Assembly: GCA_002428985.1 (NCBI GenBank)
Contig: DIYL01000015.1
Coordinates: 248,001-312,000, forward strand
Direction: 5' to 3'
From: Anaerolineales bacterium UBA6055
GTDB taxonomy: Bacteria > Chloroflexota > Anaerolineae > Aggregatilineales > Phototrophicaceae
DNA length: 64,000 bases
The notes beneath the pieces were generated by a model, which made no database searches, was not told the DNA's origin, and saw nothing but the letters and a program-made list of their open reading frames with translations. Every line of letters starts with the position of its first letter. Position 1 is the first letter of the stretch. The position numbers and the translations under genes were made by a program. Of this stretch, positions 42,019 to 50,590 are shown piece after piece.

Positions 42019-44583
42019 ATGGACACAATTGAACCAAATATAACAGATGATAATGCAGGTAATATTCAGACGATAAACATTAACGAGGAAATGCGTGGTA
42101 GTTATCTCGACTACGCAATGAGTGTTATTGTTGCTCGTGCTTTACCAGATGCACGTGATGGACTCAAACCTGTTCATCGACGCATTTTGTTCGCCATGCA
42201 TGATATGGGGTTACGCCCTGGCACAGCCTACAAGAAAAGTGCACGTCTAGTCGGCGAAGTGCTAGGTAAATATCATCCTCATGGTGATCAAGCCGTATAT
42301 GATGCGATGGCACGTATGGCACAAGATTTCTCACTACGTTATCCCCTTGTGGATGGTCAGGGGAATTTCGGTAGCCAAGATGGCGATAAACCTGCAGCAA
42401 TGCGTTATACCGAAACCCGCATGGCAGAAATCGCAGGCGAATTACTCACCGACATCAACATGGATACTGTTGATTTTGTTGAGAACTATGACGGCACACA
42501 AGAAGAGCCTACCGTTCTACCTGCTCGTCTTCCTAATCTGCTTCTCAATGGTGCAAGTGGTATTGCCGTTGGTATGGCAACGAGTATTCCGCCACATAAT
42601 CTGCGTGAGTTAGTCTCAGCGATCACCTATATGATCGACAATTACGACAATATTGATGACATCACCGTAGATGATTTGATGCAATTCGTTAAAGGTCCCG
42701 ATTTCCCAACAGGTGCAACCATCATCGTTGGCGATGATCTTAAAGAAGCCTACGCCACAGGCAAGGGGCGGGTCGCAGTTCGCTCGACGGCAACTATTGA
42801 AGAAGGACGTGGCGATAGCTTCAATATTGTCTTCACATCAGTCCCCTACCAAGTCAGTAAATCATCTATCATTGAGCGCATCGTCAGTCTAGTACGTGAT
42901 GGTCGTCTCGAAAACATTCGCGACCTACGTGATGAATCCGACCGGAATGGTCTCCGCTTAGTCGTTGAACTAAAACGGAACGCTCAACCACAACGTGTCC
43001 TCAATCAACTTTACAAATATACACAACTGCAGAGTGTTCATAGCATTCAAATGTTGGCTCTGGTCAACAGTGAACCACGCACACTCGGCCTGAAACGGGC
43101 ACTCCAAATCTATATTGAGCATCGGTATGACGTGATTGTCCGTCGCTCTGAATATGAGTTAGATCGTCAACGTGCCCGTGCACATATTTTGATGGGTTTA
43201 CTGAAAGCTGTATCCAATATCGACCTTGTCATTCAAACAATCCGAGCGTCAGCCGATGTTGACACAGCCCGTGCACAATTGATGGTACGCTTCGACCTAG
43301 ATGAAATCCAAGCTAATGCAATCCTTGATATGCAGTTGCGTCGCCTTGCTGCACTCGAACGTCAAAAATTACAAGATGAGTACGATCAAGTCCAAGCGCG
43401 TATCGAATATCTTGAAGACTTACTCAATTCACCACATAAGATCCTCGAACTCATTCGTGAAGACCTTCAAGACATCGCCGAAAAGTACGGCGACGACCGC
43501 AACACTGCAGTCGAATTTGGCAACGCTGATTTCGACGAGATGGATCTTTACCGCAAAGAAAATGTGGTCATCTCACTGACACAACAAGGGTATATCAAAC
43601 GTGTACCTGCCCGTGCTTATCGAGCACAACGGCGCGGTGGTAAGGGTGTCCGTGGCATGGCAACTAAAGATACCGATACCCTACAAGATGTCTTTTTCGC
43701 CAACAGCCACGATACGATTTTATTCTTTAGCGACAAAGGTAAAGTCTACTCACAAATGGCGTTCCATATCGCTGAGACACAACGTGAAAAACGCGGTGTG
43801 CTCATCCATAGTATCTTGCCCTTAGATTCTGACGAACAGATCACGGCGATTCTACCTGTGGACTTCACCAACACAGAAGAAGTTGACGAAGCGTATTTTG
43901 TCCTCGCAACACGGAACGGACGCATCAAACGCGTCGCATTAGAAGAATTTGCTGATGTTCGCCCAAGTGGTTTGATTGCGATGGGTTTACACGATGATGA
44001 CACACTTGGTTGGGTTAAGTGGACAAATGGGTCACAGCATATCATTATGGTATCCGCTAACGGTCAAAGTATTCGCTTCCCAGAAGAAGATGTCCGTGTG
44101 ATGGGTCGACAAGCTGGTGGTGTAAACGGTATGCGCCTATCAGGTGATGATGAAATTACCGGCATGGATGTCATAAGAGAGGACCACACACATATTCTGA
44201 TCGTCACACAAAATGGTTATGGTAAACGTACATCATTGGATCAATATAATGTCCAAGGTCGGTACGGCTCTGGTGCACGAACACTCAAACGTAATCGACG
44301 CACAGGTCCTGTGGTTGCAATGCGTTGTATCACTGAAGAAGACGGTATCATGCTTATTTCAAAGAAAGGTATCGTCCTCCGTACCCATTTAACAGAGATA
44401 CGCGAAACGGGACGGAGCACACAAGGTGTTACCCTAATGAACCTTAAAGGGGACGATGAAGTAGCGGGTATTGCCATTGTTAGCGATGAAGATGAAGAAG
44501 ATCTCATGAATGACGAAAACGGACATGAAGGGGATCTCAATGATACAGACGAAACCACACATCAAAATGGCAATCAGTCATAA
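42019..44583 (+). CDS. gyrA: DNA gyrase subunit A
   Basis: An 854-aa type II topoisomerase subunit. The N-terminal breakage-reunion domain has the active-site Tyr at residue 130 (AAMRYTETRM), the quinolone region HPHGDQAVYDAMARM at 86-100, and GNFGSQDGDKPAA. The C-terminal DNA-wrapping domain contains the gyrase-specific GyrA box QRRGGKG (near 540), which separates it from ParC. The residue at the E. coli Ser83 position is Gln91. An acidic Asn/Asp/Glu tail ends the protein. With GyrB (not in this window) it introduces negative supercoils. No direct ribosome site lies next to the ATG; a hairpin appears to bridge a distant one. It is terminated by a bidirectional hairpin. Confidence 0.98.
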   Translation: MDTIEPNITDDNAGNIQTININEEMRGSYLDYAMSVIVARALPDARDGLKPVHRRILFAMHDMGLRPGTAYKKSARLVGEVLGKYHPHGDQAVYDAMARMAQDFSLRYPLVDGQGNFGSQDGDKPAAMRYTETRMAEIAGELLTDINMDTVDFVENYDGTQEEPTVLPARLPNLLLNGASGIAVGMATSIPPHNLRELVSAITYMIDNYDNIDDITVDDLMQFVKGPDFPTGATIIVGDDLKEAYATGKGRVAVRSTATIEEGRGDSFNIVFTSVPYQVSKSSIIERIVSLVRDGRLENIRDLRDESDRNGLRLVVELKRNAQPQRVLNQLYKYTQLQSVHSIQMLALVNSEPRTLGLKRALQIYIEHRYDVIVRRSEYELDRQRARAHILMGLLKAVSNIDLVIQTIRASADVDTARAQLMVRFDLDEIQANAILDMQLRRLAALERQKLQDEYDQVQARIEYLEDLLNSPHKILELIREDLQDIAEKYGDDRNTAVEFGNADFDEMDLYRKENVVISLTQQGYIKRVPARAYRAQRRGGKGVRGMATKDTDTLQDVFFANSHDTILFFSDKGKVYSQMAFHIAETQREKRGVLIHSILPLDSDEQITAILPVDFTNTEEVDEAYFVLATRNGRIKRVALEEFADVRPSGLIAMGLHDDDTLGWVKWTNGSQHIIMVSANGQSIRFPEEDVRVMGRQAGGVNGMRLSGDDEITGMDVIREDHTHILIVTQNGYGKRTSLDQYNVQGRYGSGARTLKRNRRTGPVVAMRCITEEDGIMLISKKGIVLRTHLTEIRETGRSTQGVTLMNLKGDDEVAGIAIVSDEDEEDLMNDENGHEGDLNDTDETTHQNGNQS

Positions 44584-44603
44584 TATAATCAACGTATAGA
44601 ATC

Positions 44604-44640
44604 AAAAAGAGGCGACCTATCATCAGGAACGCCTCTTTTT
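44604..44640. terminator. Bidirectional terminator between gyrA and rplY
   Basis: Arms AAAAAGAGGCG (44604-44614) and CGCCTCTTTTT (44630-44640) with a 15-base loop give U-runs on both strands, serving the two convergent genes. Confidence 0.9.
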
Positions 44641-44667
44641 AAAATTTAATCTATCAATAGAGCAAGT

Positions 44668-45312
44668 TTATTCTTCGCCTTCGGTAGCTTCAGCTCCTGC
44701 TTCTCCAAGACCTTCACCTTCAGCTTCTAACATTGCATCGGCTTCAGCACGACGTGCAGCTGCAGGTTGAACAATCTTAACAATCATCTCATTTGGTTCA
44801 TTAATGACTGTTACACCTTCTTTAAAGTCAAGATCTTTTACAAGAATTTCTGCACCAAGTGTATCCAGTGGTGTTAAATCGACTACGATGCGGTTACGAA
44901 TATCTTGAGGATATACTTCCAAAGTCAATGTACTTGGACCTGTAATCAAGATACCTTCACGTGATGCAACAACAGGGCTACGACCCTCCACAATAACAGG
45001 AACATCCACTCGGATTTTCTGATTAGGATCAACCGCAAGGAAATCTACATGTAAGATGTCGCCACGCACCACATCACGCTGAACTTCACGCGCTAGTGAA
45101 GGGTATGTTTCGCCACCTATTTCAATATCAATCAGGTTCGTACCACCGGCGTTCATCAATGTAACTTCAACTTCACGATATACAAACTGTACACTCACAG
45201 GATTATCTGTGGGTCCATAGACAATTCCGGGTACAAAACCCTCTTTGCGTAGTCTACGATTTTTTTTGCCTTTAGCGGTGCGAATTTCACCAGCTAGTTT
45301 ATACTCTGCCAT
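44668..45312 (-). CDS. rplY: 50S ribosomal protein L25/general stress protein Ctc
   Basis: A 214-aa protein of the long TL5/CTC type. The L25 domain (residues 1-95: ELAGEIRTAKGKKNRRLRKEGFVPGIVYGP) binds 5S rRNA. The C-terminal TL5-type domain (about 100-185: VDVPVIVEGRSPVVASREGILI, IRNRIVVDLTPLDTLGAEILVKDL) follows, then a Glu/Ala-rich acidic tail. The ribosome site AAGGAG is 8 bases before ATG. It is monocistronic here, convergent with gyrA. It is unusual in not being next to pth, a frequent neighbour in other bacteria. Confidence 0.97.
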   Translation of the reverse strand: MAEYKLAGEIRTAKGKKNRRLRKEGFVPGIVYGPTDNPVSVQFVYREVEVTLMNAGGTNLIDIEIGGETYPSLAREVQRDVVRGDILHVDFLAVDPNQKIRVDVPVIVEGRSPVVASREGILITGPSTLTLEVYPQDIRNRIVVDLTPLDTLGAEILVKDLDFKEGVTVINEPNEMIVKIVQPAAARRAEADAMLEAEGEGLGEAGAEATEGEE

Positions 45313-45429
45313 GATTGGAACTCCTTAACTTCATCCTGTTGAGGGATTATTTGCTGTATGTTTGATTTTGCGGACAAAAGTCTCGCCATTCTAAATGCCA
45401 CTGCTCATATCGTCAATGCTTGAGACACG

Positions 45430-45458
45430 AAAAATGCCCACAATATATGTAGTGGGCA
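45430..45458 (-). terminator. Terminator of the tRNA-Gly gene
   Basis: Arms TGCCCAC (45435-45441) and GTGGGCA (45452-45458) with a 10-base loop. On the minus strand five T follow (45434-45430). It begins 12 bases after the tRNA 3' end. Confidence 0.85.
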
Positions 45459-45470
45459 ACTTGGGACATA

Positions 45471-45543
45471 AGCGGGTAACGGGACTCGAACCCGTGACCA
45501 TCTGCTTGGGAAGCAGGTACTCTACCAACTGAGCTACACCCGC
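45471..45543 (-). tRNA. tRNA-Gly, anticodon CCC
   Basis: A 73-base cloverleaf: acceptor stem GCGGGTG/TACCCGC (one G-U pair), D arm GCTC-AGTTGGTA-GAGT, anticodon loop TTCCCAA giving CCC (reads GGG), and T arm ACGGG-TTCGAGT-CCCGT. The first pair of the anticodon stem is a C-A mismatch. The CCA end is not encoded. It is an independent unit with a consensus promoter and its own terminator. Confidence 0.95.
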
Positions 45544-45555
45544 AGAATACCCCTA

Positions 45556-45584
45556 ATTATAGGGGGTGTAGCAATATGTGTCAA
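45556..45584 (-). promoter_or_regulatory. Full-consensus promoter of tRNA-Gly
   Basis: On the minus strand TTGACA (45579-45584) and TATAAT (45556-45561) are separated by exactly 17 bases. The -10 sits within a CCCCTA/TAGGGG palindrome (45550-45565). Transcription would start a few bases before the tRNA. Confidence 0.9.
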
Positions 45585-45636
45585 GCCAGTATGATGGCAT
45601 CAATATGCATAGACTATACAGGACGACTAATAGAGT

Positions 45637-46392
45637 ATGAAGATAACTTGCCCTAATTGTAGCGAAATAATCATTGCAGAAAATATCAATGTTCATGACA
45701 AAATTGCAGTTTGTCACACTTGTGATAGTGTTTTCCAGTTCACCTTACCTGATCCAGTCGAATCCAAAGTTAAACGCCGTAAAATATATCAACCCAAAGA
45801 TTTGACTATCCATAATACCGATCATCTCCATATGTCATTCCGCACCAATTGGAAACTCGAAGAAAACGAGACATTCTTAACAGGTGCAGTCTTTGCAGTG
45901 TTATTTACAATCCTCACCTTGATGATGATCACAGAACGCGGTTTTGGTATCGTACCCTTGATGTTCAGTTTAACCGCATTGATGGGATATTACTTGTCAG
46001 CGGTAACTGCATACAATAAAACCCATATCAAACTACACGGTATGACATTAAAAACATCACGCCTTCCGTTGCCAGCATTATCAAGTGGCAATACAGAAAT
46101 TAATCTCGCAAATATTGAGACGATCACAACAGAAGAGACAGCGATTTCTATAAAAGAAGCATACGACCTACCTCGATATAACGTCTATGCCAACCGATTT
46201 GATGGGAGTCGCCAACTCATCATTAAAGATGTCACCGAAGAATACGGTTTGTACATTGCGCAGGCTATCAATGCCGAACTCGCAGTCGACAAAGATAATC
46301 TGGATACATCTCGCTTAACAAGTCATACCGATGAAGATCTCGAATTTACTGATACATCAGTAGACGAATTACACAATCTCAATACCCAATGA
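45637..46392 (+). CDS. Zinc-ribbon membrane protein, 251 aa
   Basis: The N-terminus is an MJ0042-like zinc ribbon (CPNC at residues 4-7, CHTC at 27-30). After a linker two transmembrane helices lie at about 85-105 and 110-128 (TGAVFAVLFTILTLMMITERGFGIVPLMFSLTALMGYYLSAVTAY). The C-terminal 120 residues resemble a small beta-rich PH-like domain (IETITTEETAISIKEAYDLPRYNVYANRFDGSRQLIIKD). No known function. It converges with the LysM lipoprotein gene, leaving 12 bases between them. Confidence 0.75.
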   Translation: MKITCPNCSEIIIAENINVHDKIAVCHTCDSVFQFTLPDPVESKVKRRKIYQPKDLTIHNTDHLHMSFRTNWKLEENETFLTGAVFAVLFTILTLMMITERGFGIVPLMFSLTALMGYYLSAVTAYNKTHIKLHGMTLKTSRLPLPALSSGNTEINLANIETITTEETAISIKEAYDLPRYNVYANRFDGSRQLIIKDVTEEYGLYIAQAINAELAVDKDNLDTSRLTSHTDEDLEFTDTSVDELHNLNTQ

Positions 46393-46404
46393 CACTAAGT
46401 TGGA

Positions 46405-47445
46405 CTATTGTTGGGTCAAAGCTAAAGTATTGATTACAGTCTCAGCAAGTTCGACATTACCACCAACATTAATCTGGATTTGAGTACCGTTGACAATGAA
46501 ATAATAGTTACGAACGACGGTATCATCACTTGTGACATAATCAATCAGACGCCCTTGAATGCCTGTTTGTGTTTCAACTGTCTCCGGCAGAAAAACCTCT
46601 GACACATTCGCCGCATCTTGGAACTGATTCGTCACTGTTTGCGTCCAATCTGATAGAGATTGTGTTGTTTCCTCTTGAAAAATAGTCACTGTGATGCTTA
46701 CCATTTCATCAGTCCAAAGATTTTGAGGAATCTCTACACCTGATGTGTATTCAAAAGAAGTTATAAGTACATTATCGACTGTAGGTGTTTGAGATTCAGT
46801 AATAAACCAATCTACTGGATATTCAAAACCGAAACCTTTTGGGCTTTCGTATGTCTTCTTAAGTGAAGCAGATATAATAGGTGTACGATCGATTTGTACA
46901 GAAGTAGCTTGCGGTGAAGCACTTGTGGATGGGGCTGAAGTTGGTATGCCTGTGCTTTCTGGTGATGGATCATTAGGCACCAACAAAAGCTGCCCTACAT
47001 TCAGACGATTTGGGTTTTCTAGACAATTAGCAACTGACAGTTCGTCAATCGTTGAGCCTGTGCGATTGGCAATAGATGCAAGATTATCACCACGTTGAAT
47101 CGTATATTCGAACCATCCCTCTTGCACATTACAGCTAACTGGTGTATCAGTAGGAGAATTGTCTGTATCAACTGTTGTCTGGGTATCTGTAGTGGTAGAT
47201 GCTGTATTTTCAGCATCTGAGTTTACTGGTATATCAGTTGGTGTATCAGCCGACGCTACAGCTGTAGTCTCAGCATCAGGCGTAACATTATCAGGTAATG
47301 TCGGCGTTGTAAGAGATTGTGATTGTGTTGGTATAAGCGTTTTTGTCGGAGCGGGTAGATTGAGTTGTGTCGGTAACGTCTCATCATTACTTCCACAAGC
47401 AACTAATAACAGTGTCAAAATCACGAACAAACCAGCAATACGCAC
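46405..47445 (-). CDS. LysM-domain lipoprotein, 346 aa
   Basis: A lipoprotein signal with lipobox LLVACGS (Cys17), then a Thr/Pro/Asp-rich linker to about residue 105. Next a LysM domain (about 110-157: YTIQRGDNLASIANRTGSTIDELSVANCLENPNRLNVGQLLLVP), a Ser/Thr/Pro spacer, and a C-terminal domain of about 150 residues (YESPKGFGFEYPVDWFI) of the PsbP/DUF-like secreted fold. LysM binds peptidoglycan or chitin-like glycans. The protein is probably anchored in the membrane and bound to the wall. Divergent from the flippase-like gene. Confidence 0.9.
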   Translation of the reverse strand: MRIAGLFVILTLLLVACGSNDETLPTQLNLPAPTKTLIPTQSQSLTTPTLPDNVTPDAETTAVASADTPTDIPVNSDAENTASTTTDTQTTVDTDNSPTDTPVSCNVQEGWFEYTIQRGDNLASIANRTGSTIDELSVANCLENPNRLNVGQLLLVPNDPSPESTGIPTSAPSTSASPQATSVQIDRTPIISASLKKTYESPKGFGFEYPVDWFITESQTPTVDNVLITSFEYTSGVEIPQNLWTDEMVSITVTIFQEETTQSLSDWTQTVTNQFQDAANVSEVFLPETVETQTGIQGRLIDYVTSDDTVVRNYYFIVNGTQIQINVGGNVELAETVINTLALTQQ

Positions 47446-47498
47446 AGGACATTCCTTTATCTGTAAACAAAGTTAGACAAACAATTAAGCATAGACCA

Positions 47499-47507
47499 TG
47501 CTATAAT
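47499..47507 (+). promoter_or_regulatory. Extended -10 promoter of the surface-glycan locus
   Basis: TGC followed by consensus TATAAT (47502-47507), 32 bases before the GTG start. No good -35 element lies upstream, which is typical of extended -10 promoters. Confidence 0.5.
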
Positions 47508-47539
47508 ACGCGACTTGTAAAGCAAAGGACGATCATATT

Positions 47540-48556
47540 GTGAGTAGGTTTGGGCATATCAAGGTTGGTATCCTTGGCATTATCGTCAGCCTTATCGCCA
47601 TATATTTTATTGTAGTACAAATTAACGTCGAGCGTTTCATCTCAGCATTAATAACTGCAGATTATCGCTTTCTAATCCCGTGTATGATTTTCCTATTGCT
47701 CGGGTTGTTTACACGAGCAATGCGCTGGCAAGTGCTCCTATCCCACCAACTTCCATTTAAGCGCGCATTCAGTATTATGAATGTCGCCTATCTAGTGAAT
47801 GGGATTCTACCAATGCGAATTGGTGAAGTTGCACGCATTTATCTGACAACGCGTATCAAACAACCAATTCCCGTCATGCAAACTGCCAGTACAATCGTTG
47901 TTGAACGTTTACTTGATTTGCTAGCTGTTGTGGTCATGATGTTACTGGCCCTCACAGTAGCACCGGTTCCACAAGAGTTGCAAGTAGCAGGCGCAGTAGG
48001 TGCAAGCCTAGCAATCGTAGGATTTGTCGTTCTAATTATTCTAGCCAAAAACCGTTCGTTTACTGAACGATTCATTACAAGTCTAGCCGAGAGAATTCCA
48101 ATCTTAAAGCGACTCAGAATAGACAAATTTGCGAAAGACTTCTTCGATGGGTTGATGCCAATTATTGATCTACGTGCATTATCGCAAGCCATATTCTGGA
48201 CAGTAATCAGTTGGACACTCTCAATCATCGCAGGCTATATTTTAATGTTCGCATTTTTTGACACAGGCAATTGGGCAGCGACAATGCTATATATCGCTGC
48301 AGCTGCATTTGCTATTGCTGTACCGGCTGTCCCCGGCAACATTGGCACATACGAAGCATCGATTCTATTAGCACTATCCGCGCTGGGATATGCACAATCC
48401 GATACCACAATTGCCTTTGCAATAGCCGTTCATGCTGTCAATGTATTTGTTCACGCTGCTACGGGCGTAGTTGGATTTATGCAGGAAGGCATCTCATTGA
48501 GCCAGCTAAAGACCGGTGTCCGCCAAATGCAACAACCCTCAACGAGGCAAACATAG
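47540..48556 (+). CDS. Lysylphosphatidylglycerol synthase-like (UPF0104/AglD2) membrane protein
   Basis: A 338-aa protein with eight or so helices starting with GTG (AAAGGA 10 bases upstream). The family segments are RWQVLLSHQLPFKRAFSIMNVAYLVNGILPMRIGEVARIYL, VVERLLDLLAVVVMMLL and AIAVPAVPGNIGTYEASILLALSALGY. It matches the flippase domain of MprF, also annotated as AglD/LPG-synthase transmembrane region. Such proteins flip lipids or lipid-linked sugars. It opens a chain of tightly packed surface-polysaccharide genes; the GT4 gene starts 4 bases later. Confidence 0.9.
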   Translation: MSRFGHIKVGILGIIVSLIAIYFIVVQINVERFISALITADYRFLIPCMIFLLLGLFTRAMRWQVLLSHQLPFKRAFSIMNVAYLVNGILPMRIGEVARIYLTTRIKQPIPVMQTASTIVVERLLDLLAVVVMMLLALTVAPVPQELQVAGAVGASLAIVGFVVLIILAKNRSFTERFITSLAERIPILKRLRIDKFAKDFFDGLMPIIDLRALSQAIFWTVISWTLSIIAGYILMFAFFDTGNWAATMLYIAAAAFAIAVPAVPGNIGTYEASILLALSALGYAQSDTTIAFAIAVHAVNVFVHAATGVVGFMQEGISLSQLKTGVRQMQQPSTRQT

Positions 48557-48560
48557 CAAC

Positions 48561-49733
48561 ATGACACAGATTCAAAACGACGACCGTAAACTAAAAATAC
48601 TCATTTCACTGCTATATTACTATCCGCATCTGACAGGATTAACCTATCATGTCCAGTTAATTGCGGAAGAACTTGCGCGACGCGGGCATGAAGTCACTGT
48701 GTTGACAGCACGTTATACAAACGAACTCCCACGCGATACTGTCATGCACAATGGGGTACGCGTCATTCGGTTATGGGCGCCGATTCGGCTTAGCCGTGGG
48801 ATGATCATGCCAGCCTATCCATGGGCAATGTATTTACTCATGCGTCAACATGACATTGTCAGTATTCATACCCCAATGATGGAAACTGCTATTGTGAGCG
48901 TGCTTGCAAGGCTAGCTGGATTAAACGTTATCCCAACGCATCATGGTGACCTCGTCCTACCAGATAGCCCTGTGAATAACTTCATCACCAAGACGATGTT
49001 CGCATTTTATAGATTTATGGCAAAACGCGCGCCCAATATTCTTGCTTATAGTGATGATTACGCTGATAATTCTTACTATCTCAAGCCATTTAGAGAAAAA
49101 GTCAAGCCTGTCTATCCGCCGATATTTATACCTGATCCCATAGCAGAAAATGTCAAACAGTTACGCGAACAATGGCAAGATGGAGAAGGACCAATTATCG
49201 GATATTCAGGTCGATTCGTACAAGAAAAACGTCCAGAACTCCTGATACAAGCATTAGAAGTTATCAATCAGAAATATCCTAATGCTAGAGTTGTATTTGC
49301 AGGTGAATATGACATTAAGTATGAAGACACTTGGGAGCTTCAACAGCATTTGGTAAAACAATATCAATCGCAGTTGATTTTCCTTGGTCTGATACGCGAT
49401 AAACAACAACTTGCGGACTTCTATGCAGCCTGTGATGTCGTTGTTTTACCAAGTGATACCGAGTGTTTTGCGCTAGTACAAGTCGAAGCTATGCTTTGTG
49501 GTACGCCGATGGTTATGACCAATATTCCTGGCGGACGTGTTCCCGTTACTGTTACAGGGATGGGAAAACTCGCCACACAAGGAGATTGGCAATCAATAGG
49601 TGAAGCAACAGTTGAGGTCTTGGATAATCGTGACAAATATGTAAAATCGCGTGAGGAAATACGCGAAATCTTTTCTTTTGAGCGTACAGTTAATCATTAT
49701 GAAGCTGTCTTCCGTGAACACGCGAGGCAATAA
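48561..49733 (+). CDS. Glycosyltransferase family 4 protein
   Basis: Protein of 390 aa from the ATG at 48561; a longer frame begins in the preceding gene but lacks conservation. The N-terminal GT-B domain has YYYPHLTGLTYHVQLIAEELARRGHEVTVLT, and the C-terminal nucleotide-sugar domain has IGYSGRFVQEKRPELLIQAL near residue 200 and the E-x7-E region DTECFALVQVEAMLCGTPMVM near 300. It is a retaining, cytoplasmic enzyme that transfers sugar from an NDP-sugar to a lipid or glycan. The methyltransferase gene follows after 5 bases. Confidence 0.95.
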   Translation: MTQIQNDDRKLKILISLLYYYPHLTGLTYHVQLIAEELARRGHEVTVLTARYTNELPRDTVMHNGVRVIRLWAPIRLSRGMIMPAYPWAMYLLMRQHDIVSIHTPMMETAIVSVLARLAGLNVIPTHHGDLVLPDSPVNNFITKTMFAFYRFMAKRAPNILAYSDDYADNSYYLKPFREKVKPVYPPIFIPDPIAENVKQLREQWQDGEGPIIGYSGRFVQEKRPELLIQALEVINQKYPNARVVFAGEYDIKYEDTWELQQHLVKQYQSQLIFLGLIRDKQQLADFYAACDVVVLPSDTECFALVQVEAMLCGTPMVMTNIPGGRVPVTVTGMGKLATQGDWQSIGEATVEVLDNRDKYVKSREEIREIFSFERTVNHYEAVFREHARQ

Positions 49734-49738
49734 CTAAC

Positions 49739-50590
49739 ATGGTCGATTTAGACACCATCCAATATATGACCCGCAACGAAGCTGATATGTCGTTCAAAAT
49801 GCGGGCAAGAACAATCTTCGAGTATGTCGATCCGACTGATGATATGGTTATTTTGGATTTACCATGCGGACGTGGTTTTTACCTGAATATGTTCCGTTAT
49901 GTCAGTAAATGCCGTTTAATCGGTGCCGACCTCGATTGGGATGTGATTCAAAAAGCAAAACACAATATTGGTCATCTTGAAGACATTGATATTCAGCGTG
50001 TCAATATTTACCAGATGCCCTACCCGGATAATTCGTTTGATGCTGTGATTTTTTCTGAAGTGTTGGAACATATTGATAATGATTCAAAGGCACTCAAAGA
50101 AGCCTATCGTGTTCTAAAGCCGGGCGGTGTTCTTGCAGTAACTGTACCTCATGCAAATTATCCGTTTTGGTGGGACCCAATAAACAAGACGCTAGAGGCT
50201 TTGCTTAACTGCCATATCAGTGAAGGTGTGTTTGCAGGTATCTGGGCAAACCATGTCAGGTTGTATACACCAGCCCAATTACACGATGCGGTGTTAAGCG
50301 CTGGATTCAAAATCGAAGATGAGCGTGCATTCACGCACCACTGTTTTCCATTCATTCATAATCTAGTCTATGGAATTGGAATGCCACTCCTAGAAGCCGG
50401 TGCCTTACCGGGTTCAATGGAAACCGCATCCAGCCGACTAGATTTTGATAAAAACGATGGTAGTTTGCTAAATCCGATTAATTTAGGGGTGGCGATGTTT
50501 AACTTCTTCGACCGTCACAATGTACCTAACGAAGGTCACCAAACGTCAACAGTCAATCTAGCGGTGAAAGGACGCAAGCCCCATGCCTGA
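49739..50590 (+). CDS. SAM-dependent methyltransferase in the glycan locus
   Basis: A 283-aa class I methyltransferase with motif I VILDLPCGRGFYLNMF, an acidic residue in IGADLDWDVIQKAK, motif II FDAVIFSEVLEHIDND and motif III VLKPGGVLAVTVPHANYPFWWDP. The substrate is probably a sugar or lipid precursor given its place between a glycosyltransferase and a GT-C gene; this is inference. GAGG is at the end of the preceding gene, about 11 bases before ATG. The next gene overlaps it by 8 bases. Confidence 0.92.
   Translation: MVDLDTIQYMTRNEADMSFKMRARTIFEYVDPTDDMVILDLPCGRGFYLNMFRYVSKCRLIGADLDWDVIQKAKHNIGHLEDIDIQRVNIYQMPYPDNSFDAVIFSEVLEHIDNDSKALKEAYRVLKPGGVLAVTVPHANYPFWWDPINKTLEALLNCHISEGVFAGIWANHVRLYTPAQLHDAVLSAGFKIEDERAFTHHCFPFIHNLVYGIGMPLLEAGALPGSMETASSRLDFDKNDGSLLNPINLGVAMFNFFDRHNVPNEGHQTSTVNLAVKGRKPHA

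Noticed and set aside
41987..42040. GTG-started 18-codon leader peptide before gyrA
   Set aside because: Possible, but the TPR gene with the same layout has no matching leader start after its ribosome site, so the hairpin is the shared element. Kept only as an alternative.
45637..47445. Zinc-ribbon and LysM genes as a defence or toxin-antitoxin pair
   Set aside because: They converge, are not cotranscribed, and neither has a toxin, nuclease or antitoxin motif.
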